Assembly: GCA_017577365.1 (NCBI GenBank)
Contig: PKRJ01000012.1
Coordinates: 7,945-71,944, forward strand
From: Gammaproteobacteria bacterium
GTDB lineage: Bacteria > Pseudomonadota > Gammaproteobacteria > Steroidobacterales > Rariloculaceae
Reading direction: 5' to 3'
DNA length: 64,000 nt
The notes under the pieces are model-generated. The model did no database searches, was not told the DNA's origin, and worked only from the letters and a program-made list of their open reading frames with translations. Position numbers and translations under genes: made by a program. This document shows, in pieces, positions 27,481 to 36,487 of the stretch (its first letter is position 1; every line of letters starts with the position of its first letter).

Positions 27481-30306
27481 ATGACCCAAGCCGTCCGATC
27501 GTCCTTCGTATTCGCCGCCGCGCTGCTCGTCGCGGGTCTCGGTGCCGCCCCGGAGACCTTTGCCCAGTCGGGCTCGCGCGGCCAGGCACGGACGTCGGCG
27601 CCGCCGGAGCTCGATCTCCACTACGAGCGTTTCACGCTCGACAACGGCTTGCGCGTGATCGTCCACGAGGATCGGAAGGCGCCGGTCGTCGCCGTCAGCA
27701 TCTGGTATCACGTCGGCTCCAAGAACGAGCCCGAGGGCAAGACCGGTTTCGCTCATCTCTTCGAGCATTTGATGTTCAACGGCACGGAGCACTACGACGG
27801 GGAGTGGTTCGAGCCGATGCAGCAGGTCGGCGCGACGGACATGAACGGCACGACGTGGCTCGACCGCACGAATTACTTCCAGACCGTGCCGACGCCCGCG
27901 CTCGATCTCGCGCTGTGGATGGAATCCGACCGCATGGGGCATCTGCTCGGCGCGGTTACGCAGGAGAAGCTCGACAATCAGCGCGGCGTCGTGCAGAACG
28001 AGAAGCGCCAGGGCGATAACGCGCCGTACGGCCGCGTCAACTACGATCTGTACGAAGGACTCTTCCCGCCGGGTCATCCTTATCGCCATCCGACCATCGG
28101 CTCGATGGAGGATCTCGACGCCGCCTCTCTCGAGGACGTGCGGGAGTGGTTCCGCACGTATTACGGCCCGAACAACGCCGTGCTCGTCCTGGCCGGCGAC
28201 ATCGACGTCGCGACCGCGCGCGAGAAGGTCGAGAAGTATTTCGGCCACATTCCGGCCGGACCCGACGTCGACCGGTTCGAGACGTGGGTCCCCGAGCGCA
28301 AGCACAACACCCGTCAGATCCAGTACGACGAGGTGCCGGCCGTGCTCGTGAACCGTGCGTGGGCGGTGCCGCCGCGCACGACCCGCGACCGCGCCCTCCT
28401 CGACCTCGCCGCCGCCGTGCTCGGCGAAGGACGCAACTCACGGCTCTATCTCGACCTGATCCACGAGCGTCAGGTGGCGACCCAGGTCAACGTCGGCGTC
28501 TCGGCGTTCGAGCTCGCGAGCGTTTTCGACCTGTCGGTCGTATTGAATCCGGGTCAACCGGCCTCCGTCGGCACCGAGGCGATCGACCGCATCATGGCGG
28601 AGTTCCTGCGCACCGGGCCGACCGTCGAGGAGCTCGAGCGAGTCGTCGCGAGCATCAACTCGTCGATCATTCGCGGCTTGGAGAAGGTCGGCGGCTTCGG
28701 CGGAAAGGCGACGACGCTCGCCGAGGGCGAGCTCTACGCGGGAGACCCGCTGTTCATCAAGACCTATCTCGAATGGATCAACTCCGCGACGCCGGCCGAC
28801 GTGCTCGACGCCGCGCGGCGCTGGCTGGGTGACGGCTGGCATCAGGTCGACGTGTTACCCGCGGGCCGCTACTCGACGTCGTTCGAGGGCATCGACCGCT
28901 CGACCGGGCTTCCGCCCCTCCCGACGGACATGCCGTCGCTCAAGTTCCCCGAGATCCATACCGGAAAGCTCAGCAACGGCATCGAGGTGGTGCTCGCCGA
29001 GCGGCATCAGCTGCCGATCGTCGAGATGACGATCCAGTTCGACGCGGGCTACGCGGCCGATGCGGGCGGCAAGCTCGGCGTCGCGTCGTTCGCGATGTCG
29101 ATGCTCGACACCGGCACTCGCACGCGCAACTCGCTGCAGATCTCCGACGAGGCGGCCCGACTCGGCGCGCGGATCGGGGCGGGATCGAATCTCGACGCGT
29201 CGTACGTGAGCCTGTCGGCGCTGTCGAACCAGCTCGAGCCGTCCGTCGCGCTCTGGGCCGATCTGATCCTGAACCCGGTGTTCGCCGAGGAGGAAATTCA
29301 GCGGCTGCGCGCGCGCTGGCTCGCCGTGATCGCGCAGGAGAAATCCGATCCGTCGTCGCTCGCGCTGCGCCTGCTGCCGCCTGTGATCTACGGCTCGGGG
29401 CACGCCTACGGCGTCCCCTTCACCGGCACGGGCACCGTCGAGTCGATCTCGTCGATCACTCGCCAGGATCTGATCGACTTCAAGGAGACGTGGCTCCGCC
29501 CGGATAACGCGCGGATCTTCGTCGTCGGCGACACGACGCTCGAGGAGATCGTGCCGATCCTCGAGCGCGCGTTCCGCGGCTGGCGCGCCCCGAGCACGCC
29601 GCGCCCGACGAAGAACGTCGCGAAGGTCGAGCTGCCCGACTCGCCGCGGATGATTCTCATCGACAAGCCGAACTCGCCGCAGGCGTTCATCCTCGCGGGC
29701 CACGTGGCCCCCGGCCTCGGCACCGATCGGGATCTGGCGATCGAGGCGATGAACCGAGTGCTCGGCGGCACGTTCACGGCCCGGATCAACATGAATCTGC
29801 GCGAGCAGAAAGGCTGGTCGTACGGCGCCCGGACGGCGCTGCAAAGCGCAAAGGGCGATCGTCCGTTCCTCGTCTACGCGCCGGTGCAGATCGACCGCAC
29901 GGCCGATTCGATCGCGGAGCTGATCCGCGAGCTCGAGGCGATCAAGACGACGGCGCCGGTCACGGAGCTGGAGATGAATCGCGTGATCGCGCAGCTCACG
30001 CGCGAGCTGCCCGGCAGCTTCGAGACGGCGGGCGCCGTGCTCGGCAGCCTCGTGACGTCGGCTCGCTACGGCCGGCCGCTCGACTTCGCCGCGACGCTGA
30101 CAGAGCGCTACGAGGCGCTGACGCTCGAGGATCTGCAGTCGGCCGCGCAGGACATCGTGCATCCCGAAAGCTTGGTCTGGATCGTCGTCGGCGACCTGAG
30201 ACAAATTCGCGAGCCGGTCGAGGCGCTCGGTATCGCGCCGATCGAGATCTGGAACGACGACGGGGAGCCGATCGCGCCGAGCGGCGCCGCTCAGGGCTCG
30301 AGATAG
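27481..30306 (+). CDS. M16-family zinc peptidase, secreted, two-domain
   Basis: Pitrilysin/insulinase-type metallopeptidase of 941 aa with a signal peptide (about residues 1-29, cleaved after TFAQ). The N-terminal half carries the inverted zinc motif HLFEH at H92-E95-H96 plus downstream Glu in the RGVVQNEKRQ segment, so it is catalytic. The C-terminal half (about 490-930) lacks HxxEH and contains the REQKGWSYGART motif, the usual arrangement in which the second half shapes the peptide chamber. Periplasmic. A TATGAT -10-like box sits about 40 bp upstream. Its 3' end overlaps the end of the convergent debranching gene by 16 bp. Confidence 0.93.
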   Translation: MTQAVRSSFVFAAALLVAGLGAAPETFAQSGSRGQARTSAPPELDLHYERFTLDNGLRVIVHEDRKAPVVAVSIWYHVGSKNEPEGKTGFAHLFEHLMFNGTEHYDGEWFEPMQQVGATDMNGTTWLDRTNYFQTVPTPALDLALWMESDRMGHLLGAVTQEKLDNQRGVVQNEKRQGDNAPYGRVNYDLYEGLFPPGHPYRHPTIGSMEDLDAASLEDVREWFRTYYGPNNAVLVLAGDIDVATAREKVEKYFGHIPAGPDVDRFETWVPERKHNTRQIQYDEVPAVLVNRAWAVPPRTTRDRALLDLAAAVLGEGRNSRLYLDLIHERQVATQVNVGVSAFELASVFDLSVVLNPGQPASVGTEAIDRIMAEFLRTGPTVEELERVVASINSSIIRGLEKVGGFGGKATTLAEGELYAGDPLFIKTYLEWINSATPADVLDAARRWLGDGWHQVDVLPAGRYSTSFEGIDRSTGLPPLPTDMPSLKFPEIHTGKLSNGIEVVLAERHQLPIVEMTIQFDAGYAADAGGKLGVASFAMSMLDTGTRTRNSLQISDEAARLGARIGAGSNLDASYVSLSALSNQLEPSVALWADLILNPVFAEEEIQRLRARWLAVIAQEKSDPSSLALRLLPPVIYGSGHAYGVPFTGTGTVESISSITRQDLIDFKETWLRPDNARIFVVGDTTLEEIVPILERAFRGWRAPSTPRPTKNVAKVELPDSPRMILIDKPNSPQAFILAGHVAPGLGTDRDLAIEAMNRVLGGTFTARINMNLREQKGWSYGARTALQSAKGDRPFLVYAPVQIDRTADSIAELIRELEAIKTTAPVTELEMNRVIAQLTRELPGSFETAGAVLGSLVTSARYGRPLDFAATLTERYEALTLEDLQSAAQDIVHPESLVWIVVGDLRQIREPVEALGIAPIEIWNDDGEPIAPSGAAQGSR

Positions 30307-32474
30307 ACGGCGACGCCGACGTTGCCCTCGCTGCGCAGCACGTTGATGCTGACGTCTTTCGGATGGCGCCTCAGCATCAGGTCGACGCGCGCGTCGCCGA
30401 CCCTCAAGTTCTCGATGCGAATCCACGGCAGAAACCGCGGTAGCATCGGGTGCGTGAATCGGATTTGCGGCTTTTCGTGTCGGAACGACATGCCGAGACA
30501 GGCCTGGAGCAGCATGAACACGGCGCCGCTCGCCCAGGCCTGCGGCAGGCACGCGACCGGATAACGCGTCGGCCCCTGGCCGCGTCGTCGCCGGAATCCG
30601 CAAAAGAGCTCCGGGAGGCGGCGCTCGTCCAACGCGAGCGTCGCGTCGAACAGCCCTTCGAGCAGCCTGACCGCCTGACGGCGAAAGCCGTAGCGCGCGA
30701 GGCCTGCGCCGATGAGCGCCGTATCGTGCGGCCACACGGAGCCGTTGTGATACGACATCGGGTTGTAGCGCCGCTCGCGTCGGGATAGCGTGCGGATTCC
30801 CCAGCCCGTGAACGAATCCTTCGCCATCAGCCGCGCCGCGGTGCGGCGCGCCCGCTCGGGCGTCGCGATGCCGGTGAACAGCGCGTGCCCGGCGTTCGAG
30901 GTGCGCGTCCTGCACGGCCGCCCGTCACCGTCGAGCGCGATCGCGTACGTGCCGAGATCGTCGCACCAGAAGAGCTCGTTGAAGCGCGTCTTGATCACCG
31001 CCGCTTCGTTCTCGAGCCGTTCGGCGACGCCCGGCTTGCCGATCGCCCGAGCGAGCCTCGCCGCGCCGCGCTTCGCGTCGTACACGTAGCCTTGCACCTC
31101 GCAGAGCGCGATCGCGCCGGTCGCGAGCGTGCCGTCGGCATGCGATACGCTGTCGTACGAGTCTTTCCAGCCTTGATTCGCGAGACCGCGCGAAGACTGC
31201 CGAAGGTACTCGACGAAACCGTCTCCGTTCTTGTCGCCGTACTCGTCGATCCAGCGGATCGCCCGCTCGACGTGCGGCCACAAGTCGCGTATGTGATCGA
31301 CGTCGCCGGTCTGATCGTAGTAGCGCGCGGCGAGCATCACGAAGAGCGGCGTCGCGTCGACGGTGCCGTAGTAGAGGCCGAACGGCACCTCCTTCAGCGC
31401 GGCCATCTCGCCTCGCCGCACCTCGTGGACGATCTTGCCCGGCTCCGCGTCGCGCTCGACGTCCACCGAATCCGCCTGCAACGACGCGAGCACTTCCAGC
31501 ACGCCCCGGCTGATCTTCGGATTGACCCACAGCGTCTGCAGTCCCGTGATCAAGCCGTCGCGGCCGAAAATCGTGCTGTACCAGGGCACGCCCGCGAACG
31601 GATAGATCCCGTTCTCCGTCTGCGTCGAGAGCATGCGCAGATCGGCGAGCGAGCGCGCGAGCCAATCGTTGAACTCCTCGTTCGCCGTGTGGATGCGGCA
31701 TTCGTCCTCGGCGAGCCGTGCGAGCGAGTCCCGCGTGCAGCGCTCGACCTCGTCGAATGCGCAGCGCGGCCGGATCGCCTCGTCGCCGAGCTCGCACGAG
31801 ATCACCAGACAGAAAGAGGCCTCCTCGCCGGGCCCGAGCTCGAACTCGAACTCCATTTGTCCCTCGCGAATCGCGGCCGGCTGAATCGTGCTGCGCAGCC
31901 GAGTCCGTCGCCGCACGCCGTCGAGCCCTTCGTAGCCCAGCACGATCTCGCGTTCGCCGATCTCCGGCGGAAGCGCTTGCCCTCGCTGCTTACGCTCGAG
32001 ACCTCGGACCTCGAAGATGTCGACGTAGTCCGCGGCGAACTCGATCGCCACCGGGAGACGCACTCGGTTCTCGCCGAAGTTCGTGATGCGGATCTGCTGG
32101 AAGCATTCGCGCTCCCACAGCAGCGTGCCGCGGAAGATATGGAAATCGCCGCTCGGAGCGACGAGCCGGTCGCCTTCGTAAAGATCGACGTTCGCGAGAT
32201 CCACCGCGAAGATCGCGGTATCGTGCGTGACGCCGGAGTTGAGCAGCAACGGCCGCAGCCCGCCGACGGTGAGCTCGAGGCGCGAGAGAAAGCGCGTGTC
32301 CCAGCAATACAATCCGTGGCCGACGTGCCCGTACGGGTGCATATCGCCGAGACGATCGAATACCGCGAACGCCTCCCCCTGCTTCAGGACGCGTTTTCGA
32401 TCATCGACGCGAGACGAGGTCGCGTGGATGTAATACTCGTCGTCGACGAATACGAGCTCACGCGACGCGCTCAT
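30291..32474 (-). CDS. Glycogen debranching enzyme family (amylo-alpha-1,6-glucosidase-like)
   Basis: 727-aa protein with an N-terminal GDE_N_bis-type beta domain (about 1-210, FAVFDRLGDMHPYGHVGHGLY, DTRFLSRLEL) and a C-terminal (alpha/alpha)6-barrel of the GH63/GH133-like clan (PWYSTIFGRDGLITGLQTLW, RGLANQGWKDSYDSV, RRYNPMSYHNGSVWPHDTAL). Such proteins are predicted to trim alpha-glucan or related oligosaccharide branches, though few are characterised. I use ATG 32474 (MSASRELVF), preceded by GGACGAGAG and overlapping the end of the GT4 gene by 17 nt, which points to translational coupling; the frame opens earlier at 32516. Shares the GT4 gene's sigma-54-type promoter. Confidence 0.88.
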   Translation of the reverse strand: MSASRELVFVDDEYYIHATSSRVDDRKRVLKQGEAFAVFDRLGDMHPYGHVGHGLYCWDTRFLSRLELTVGGLRPLLLNSGVTHDTAIFAVDLANVDLYEGDRLVAPSGDFHIFRGTLLWERECFQQIRITNFGENRVRLPVAIEFAADYVDIFEVRGLERKQRGQALPPEIGEREIVLGYEGLDGVRRRTRLRSTIQPAAIREGQMEFEFELGPGEEASFCLVISCELGDEAIRPRCAFDEVERCTRDSLARLAEDECRIHTANEEFNDWLARSLADLRMLSTQTENGIYPFAGVPWYSTIFGRDGLITGLQTLWVNPKISRGVLEVLASLQADSVDVERDAEPGKIVHEVRRGEMAALKEVPFGLYYGTVDATPLFVMLAARYYDQTGDVDHIRDLWPHVERAIRWIDEYGDKNGDGFVEYLRQSSRGLANQGWKDSYDSVSHADGTLATGAIALCEVQGYVYDAKRGAARLARAIGKPGVAERLENEAAVIKTRFNELFWCDDLGTYAIALDGDGRPCRTRTSNAGHALFTGIATPERARRTAARLMAKDSFTGWGIRTLSRRERRYNPMSYHNGSVWPHDTALIGAGLARYGFRRQAVRLLEGLFDATLALDERRLPELFCGFRRRRGQGPTRYPVACLPQAWASGAVFMLLQACLGMSFRHEKPQIRFTHPMLPRFLPWIRIENLRVGDARVDLMLRRHPKDVSINVLRSEGNVGVAVYLEP

Positions 32475-33519
32475 CTCTCGTCCTGCCCGAGGCGGCGGCC
32501 TCGAGCACTCGCTCATACAACCGAACGTAGTCCGACGCCATGCGCTCGACGGAGAAGCGTCGCTCGAAGATCGCGCGGCACCGAGCTCTGTCGAGCGTCG
32601 CGACGCGCTCGACCGCTTCGACCGCCTGCGTCTCGTTGCGTACGATCAAGCCCGTGACGCCGTGCTCGACGATCTCGGGCACCGAGCCGAGCGGATAGGC
32701 GATCGTCGGCGTGCCGCTCGCCATCGCCTCGATCAGCACGAGCCCGAAAGGCTCGGGCCAATCGATCGGGAACAGCAGCGCGAGCGCATTCCCCAGAAAC
32801 TCGCGCTTCTCCGCGTCGTCGATCTCGCCGATATATTCGACCCACGGGCTGTGCAGCATCGGCCCGATCACGTTATCGAAATACTCGCGATCGGCGCGGT
32901 CGATCTTCGCCGCGATCAAGAGCTTCACGCCCGCGCGCTCCGCGATGCGAATGGCGCGATCCGGGCGCTTCTCCTCGGCGATCCGTCCGCAGAACACGAG
33001 ATATCCTCCCGTTCCCCGTCCGCATTCGTAGAGGTCGAGCGGCAGTCCGTGATAGACCGTGCCCTGCCAGTTCAGATGCGGCAGCGGCCGGCGCTGCGCG
33101 TTCGAGATCGACGCAACCGCCATCCCGGGAAACTCGTCATAGAGCTCTTTGAGCTCCGGAATATCGAGCCTCCCGTGAAGCGTCGTCAGATTCGGCTCGC
33201 CGTAGCGTCGAGACAACGGAAAATGAAGGTAGTCGATATGGAAGTGCACGACGTCGAATTCGTGCACTCGTGCGAATACCCGCTCGAGCATCACGAAGTG
33301 GCGTGAAAGAGGGTCTCGGCAATCGGGATCGAGCCGGATCGCGGATCGGCCGATCGGCACGTGCTCGGCCAAGGTCACGGAGTCGCCGCTCGAGAACAGC
33401 GTGACGTCGTGCCCCTGGCGGACGAGCTCGTCGGTCAAGTACGCGACGACGCGTTCGGTGCCTCCGTACAGCTTCGGCGGTACACACTCATACAGCGGGG
33501 CGACTTGCGCGATACGCAC
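32458..33519 (-). CDS. GT4-family glycosyltransferase
   Basis: GT-B retaining glycosyltransferase of 353 aa, cytoplasmic or membrane-associated. It starts MRIAQVAPLYECVPPKLYGG and has the donor-binding N-terminal GGTERVV loop; the C-terminal Rossmann half contains FCGRIAEEKRPDRAI and the E-x7-E region PEPFGLVLIEAMASGTPTIA. Donor and acceptor cannot be read. GT4/debranching pairs of this type recur in proteobacterial stress clusters, so a role in alpha-glucan or compatible-sugar metabolism is likely but inferred. First gene of the operon; a sigma-54-type promoter lies about 100 bp upstream. Confidence 0.9.
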   Translation of the reverse strand: MRIAQVAPLYECVPPKLYGGTERVVAYLTDELVRQGHDVTLFSSGDSVTLAEHVPIGRSAIRLDPDCRDPLSRHFVMLERVFARVHEFDVVHFHIDYLHFPLSRRYGEPNLTTLHGRLDIPELKELYDEFPGMAVASISNAQRRPLPHLNWQGTVYHGLPLDLYECGRGTGGYLVFCGRIAEEKRPDRAIRIAERAGVKLLIAAKIDRADREYFDNVIGPMLHSPWVEYIGEIDDAEKREFLGNALALLFPIDWPEPFGLVLIEAMASGTPTIAYPLGSVPEIVEHGVTGLIVRNETQAVEAVERVATLDRARCRAIFERRFSVERMASDYVRLYERVLEAAASGRTRDERVA

Positions 33520-33617
33520 GGCGCTCGACCTCCTCAGCTATCGAGCGCGAACGGGCGCGCCCCCGACATCGGGTGTCCGGTGGATACATGGCTCCTCCTT
33601 GCCCCCCTCGGCGGAGC

Positions 33618-33633
33618 AGCAATTTGTATGCCA
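33618..33633 (-). promoter_or_regulatory. Candidate sigma-54 promoter of the GT4/debranching operon
   Basis: Minus-strand TGGCATACAAATTGCT is an excellent -24/-12 match. The predicted transcript start is near 33607, 88 nt before ATG 33519. Confidence 0.78.
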
Positions 33634-33708
33634 CGGCCCGCAAACGGCTTCTGGGCCGTCCCGAGCCGCTCTATACTCGGGCCCTCACCTTGGGGAGGAC
33701 TGCTGCTC

Positions 33709-34968
33709 ATGAAGTTCACTCGGATCATGCCGGCGGGAGCCCGTTTGCGCGCCGCCGCACTGCTCGCCTCACTCACCGCGCTCGGCGCCGCGGCCACGGC
33801 GTGGGCGCAACAGGACGTGCCGTTCTGGGGCAACATTCCCGTTGCGCCGGAAGGCATCGCGAACAAGCCGCTGCCGGACGGCCCGTTCCAATACGCGACG
33901 GCCGAGGGCCAGGACATCCGGGTCGTCGTGCTGACGAAGGAGCTCGAGTTTCCGTACGCGATCGCGTTCCTGCCGGATGGGACGATTCTCGTGACCGAGC
34001 GCGTGGGACGTCTCAGGATGCTCCGCGACGGCAAGCTCGTGGCGAAGCCGGTCGAGGGCGGACCGCCGTCGTTCCACGCAGGCACCTCGGGTCTGCCCGG
34101 CGCGATTCACGGATACATGAACATCGCGCCGCATCCGGACTTCGAGACGAATCGCTGGATCTATCTTTCGTACACGAAGCCGCTGCCCGACCAAAGCACG
34201 GTCGTGGCCGTCGGGCGCGGCCGTTGGAACGACGGAGCGCTCTCGGACTTCGAGGACGTCTTCGTCCTCGACAAGGGCGCGGGCGGGCCGACGCCTTTCG
34301 TGTTCGGTAAGGACGGCATGCTGTATATCGCGACGAGCGGCGGTAACGCGCAGGACCCGATGAATCAGGGCGGCAAGGTGCTGCGCGTGCACGATGACGG
34401 CCGCATTCCGCGCGACAATCCGTTCGTGGGCAAAGAGGGGTATCTGCCCGAGATCTATACGCTCGGGCACCGCAACCAGCTCGGCCTCACCGTGCATCCG
34501 GTGACCGGCGATATCTGGGCGAGCGAGAACGGCCCGAACGGCGGCGACGAGATCAACTTGATCCGCCCGGGGCGGAACTACGGCTGGCCGGTCGTCAGCT
34601 TCGGCCGTCAGTATCACGGGCCGTGGCAGCACAAGGACAACAGGCCCACGCACGAGGGCTACGAGCCGCCCGTCGTGTTCTGGACGCCGGCCATCGCGGT
34701 ATCGGGCCTCACGTTCTACATGGGCGATGCACTGCCGAAGTGGAAAGGCGATCTTTTCGTCGGCGGGCTGCGCTACGGCGAGATCCCCGGAACGGGCCGG
34801 CTCGACCGAGTGCTCTTCAACCAGCGCTTCGAGGAGCTTCGCCGCGAATCGCTGCTGCTCGACCTCGGCCAGCGAATCAGAGACGTCAAGGAGGGGCCCG
34901 ATGGGCTACTCTACGTCGTCACGGACGAGGACGAGGGCGCCGTGCTTCGAATCGAGCCGGCCAGCTGA
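33709..34968 (+). CDS. PQQ-dependent aldose-type sugar dehydrogenase (GSDH/sorbosone family)
   Basis: Periplasmic six-bladed beta-propeller dehydrogenase of 419 aa that oxidises aldose sugars with PQQ, feeding the respiratory chain. A signal peptide ends at AAATAWAQQ (about residue 31). Family motifs include ELEFPYAIAFLPDGTILVTE, LGHRNQLGLTVHP, WASENGPNGGDEINLI and GRNYGWP. The frame is open from 33361, but the signal peptide and the GGGGAGG upstream fix the start at ATG 33709. A TATACT -10 box is 35 bp upstream. It is followed 45 bp later by the DUF72 gene with a strong hairpin between. Substrate is uncertain. Confidence 0.92.
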   Translation: MKFTRIMPAGARLRAAALLASLTALGAAATAWAQQDVPFWGNIPVAPEGIANKPLPDGPFQYATAEGQDIRVVVLTKELEFPYAIAFLPDGTILVTERVGRLRMLRDGKLVAKPVEGGPPSFHAGTSGLPGAIHGYMNIAPHPDFETNRWIYLSYTKPLPDQSTVVAVGRGRWNDGALSDFEDVFVLDKGAGGPTPFVFGKDGMLYIATSGGNAQDPMNQGGKVLRVHDDGRIPRDNPFVGKEGYLPEIYTLGHRNQLGLTVHPVTGDIWASENGPNGGDEINLIRPGRNYGWPVVSFGRQYHGPWQHKDNRPTHEGYEPPVVFWTPAIAVSGLTFYMGDALPKWKGDLFVGGLRYGEIPGTGRLDRVLFNQRFEELRRESLLLDLGQRIRDVKEGPDGLLYVVTDEDEGAVLRIEPAS

Positions 34969-34979
34969 TCGAGCTGCGC

Positions 34980-35002
34980 GCGGGGGACCACGCGTCCCCC
35001 GC
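34980..35002 (+). repeat. Strong hairpin between the PQQ dehydrogenase and DUF72 genes
   Basis: GCGGGGGAC and GTCCCCCGC form a perfect 9-bp stem around the loop CACGC. No T-run follows, and the 3' arm abuts the GCGGAACC that precedes the DUF72 start. It could therefore be mRNA-stabilising, attenuating or masking the ribosome-binding site rather than a classical terminator. Confidence 0.55.
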
Positions 35003-35013
35003 GGAACCATGCG

Positions 35014-35718
35014 ATGCAACTCTACTGCGGCACGAGCGGTTTCTCGTACAAGGAATGGAAGGGCCGCTTCTATCCTGCCGGGCTCGCCGCGGGAGACATG
35101 CTGCCCTATTACGCGTCGCGACTACCGACCGTCGAGATCAACAATACGTTCTATCGCCTTCCGCAGCGATCGTTGCTCGAGCGATGGCGAGACCAGGTTC
35201 CGGGCGACTTTCGTTTCGCGGTCAAGCTGAGCCGCAGGATCACGCACGTCAAACGCCTCGTCGATTGCGACGACGAGGCACGCTATTTCTTCGACGCCGT
35301 GCACGCGCTCGGTGACAAGCTCGGCGCCGTGCTGGTTCAGCTCCCGCCGCAGTTTCGCGTCGATGTCCCTCGGCTCGCGCGTTTCCTCGACGTCGTGCCG
35401 CCGGACGTCCCGGCGGCTTTCGAGTTCCGCCATGCGTCGTGGCGCGTCGATGCGGTGCTCGCCGCGCTCGCGCGTCACGGCGCGGCATGGGTCGAGACGG
35501 ACGAGGCCGGCGCGCCGGCGCCGGCCGAGCTGCCGCGCAGCGCGAGCTGGACCTACCTCCGGCTGCGCGCCCCGGGCTATTCGCCCGCGGCGCTCGAATC
35601 CTGGCGCCGCGCGTGCGCGTCGTTCGAGCGCGCGTACGTCTACTTCAAGCACGAAGACGAGGCGCTCGGCCCGCAGCTCGCCGAGCGGATGCTGAGCGGC
35701 ACCACGGGCGCGAGCTGA
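35014..35718 (+). CDS. DUF72 family protein
   Basis: 234-aa TIM-barrel-like protein of the YecE/DUF72 family. Signature segments: YCGTSGFSYKEWKGRFYP at the N-terminus, LPTVEINNTFYRLP, FAVKLSRRITHVKRL, AFEFRHASW and a C-terminal FKHEDEALGPQLAERM. The function of the family is unknown. No export signal. It probably shares a transcript with the PQQ dehydrogenase; ATG 35014 is used because the earlier ATG at 35009 is out of frame. Confidence 0.9.
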   Translation: MQLYCGTSGFSYKEWKGRFYPAGLAAGDMLPYYASRLPTVEINNTFYRLPQRSLLERWRDQVPGDFRFAVKLSRRITHVKRLVDCDDEARYFFDAVHALGDKLGAVLVQLPPQFRVDVPRLARFLDVVPPDVPAAFEFRHASWRVDAVLAALARHGAAWVETDEAGAPAPAELPRSASWTYLRLRAPGYSPAALESWRRACASFERAYVYFKHEDEALGPQLAERMLSGTTGAS

Positions 35719-35936
35719 CCGCGCCGCGCTAGCGAGAGCTCCCTATCTCGACGCCGTCGTGCGCGGCCTTCCGCAATAGCGCCCGCTGCGCGATGTCGTT
35801 ACGCTGTCTTCGGATCACGCCGCCATTGCGCACCGCGGCACGGTCGACGCGCTTTCTGCCGAGGCCGGCGGCGGACGATCGTGTCGCTCGACGCGGCCGC
35901 CCCACTGCACGAGCGGCCCGACGCGGATCGCCGCCG

Positions 35937-36467
35937 ATGACACATTCGATCGAACCCGCGAAGACCGGCCGCGCCAAATGCCGCGGTTGTAACCGTCCGA
36001 TCGCGAAGGACGAGCTGCGGTTCGGCGAGCGCGTGACGAACGTCTTCGGCGACGGCGAAACCACGCTGTGGTTTCACTTGCGGTGTGCCGCGTTCAAGCG
36101 TCCCGAGACGTTCCTCGAAGCCCTCGCGGGTCGAAACGATATTCGTGACGCGCCGGAGCTCGCCGCGGCGGCGGACGAAGGTATTCGTCATCGACGATTG
36201 CCGCGCCTCCACGGCGCGGAGCGAGCCCCGACCGGACGCGCGCGCTGCCGCGCCTGCCGCCAGCCGATTGCGCGCGGCACGTGGCGGCTCCCGCTCGTCT
36301 ACTTCGAGGAGTATCGCTTCGAGCCCTCGGGTTTCGTGCACGCGGGCTGCGCGCGCGACTACTTCGGCACGGCCGACTTGATCGAGCGCGTGCACTACTT
36401 CAACCCCGAGCTGACCGAGCAGGACCTTCGCGAGCTCGCGGAGGCTTGCGGCTCGCGCGTGGCATGA
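35937..36467 (+). CDS. Tandem PARP-type zinc-finger protein
   Basis: Small 176-aa protein of two zf-PARP-like modules. Module 1 (about 8-70): AKTGRAKCRGCNRPIAKDEL then WFHLRC, giving C-x2-C ... H-x2-C. Module 2 (about 97-150): APTGRARCRACRQPIARG then FVHAGC, again C-x2-C ... H-x2-C. In eukaryotic PARP-1 and DNA ligase III such fingers bind DNA breaks; in bacteria they are rare and unstudied. No other domain, signal or membrane span is seen. The start is ATG 35937 (MTHSIEP); the frame is open from 35793 but loses similarity. Its TGA at 36465-36467 lies inside a sigma-54-like motif for the next gene. Confidence 0.8.
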   Translation: MTHSIEPAKTGRAKCRGCNRPIAKDELRFGERVTNVFGDGETTLWFHLRCAAFKRPETFLEALAGRNDIRDAPELAAAADEGIRHRRLPRLHGAERAPTGRARCRACRQPIARGTWRLPLVYFEEYRFEPSGFVHAGCARDYFGTADLIERVHYFNPELTEQDLRELAEACGSRVA

Positions 36468-36475
36468 CGATTGCA
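36460..36475 (+). promoter_or_regulatory. Candidate sigma-54 promoter of the PhoPQ-related gene
   Basis: TGGCATGACGATTGCA has exact -24/-12 spacing. It spans the stop codon of the zinc-finger gene. The predicted transcript start near 36486 is only 2 nt before ATG 36488, so the mRNA would be almost leaderless. Because it overlaps coding sequence, chance similarity is more possible here than at the other sites. Confidence 0.55.
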
Positions 36476-36487
36476 CTCCCGGCAAAG

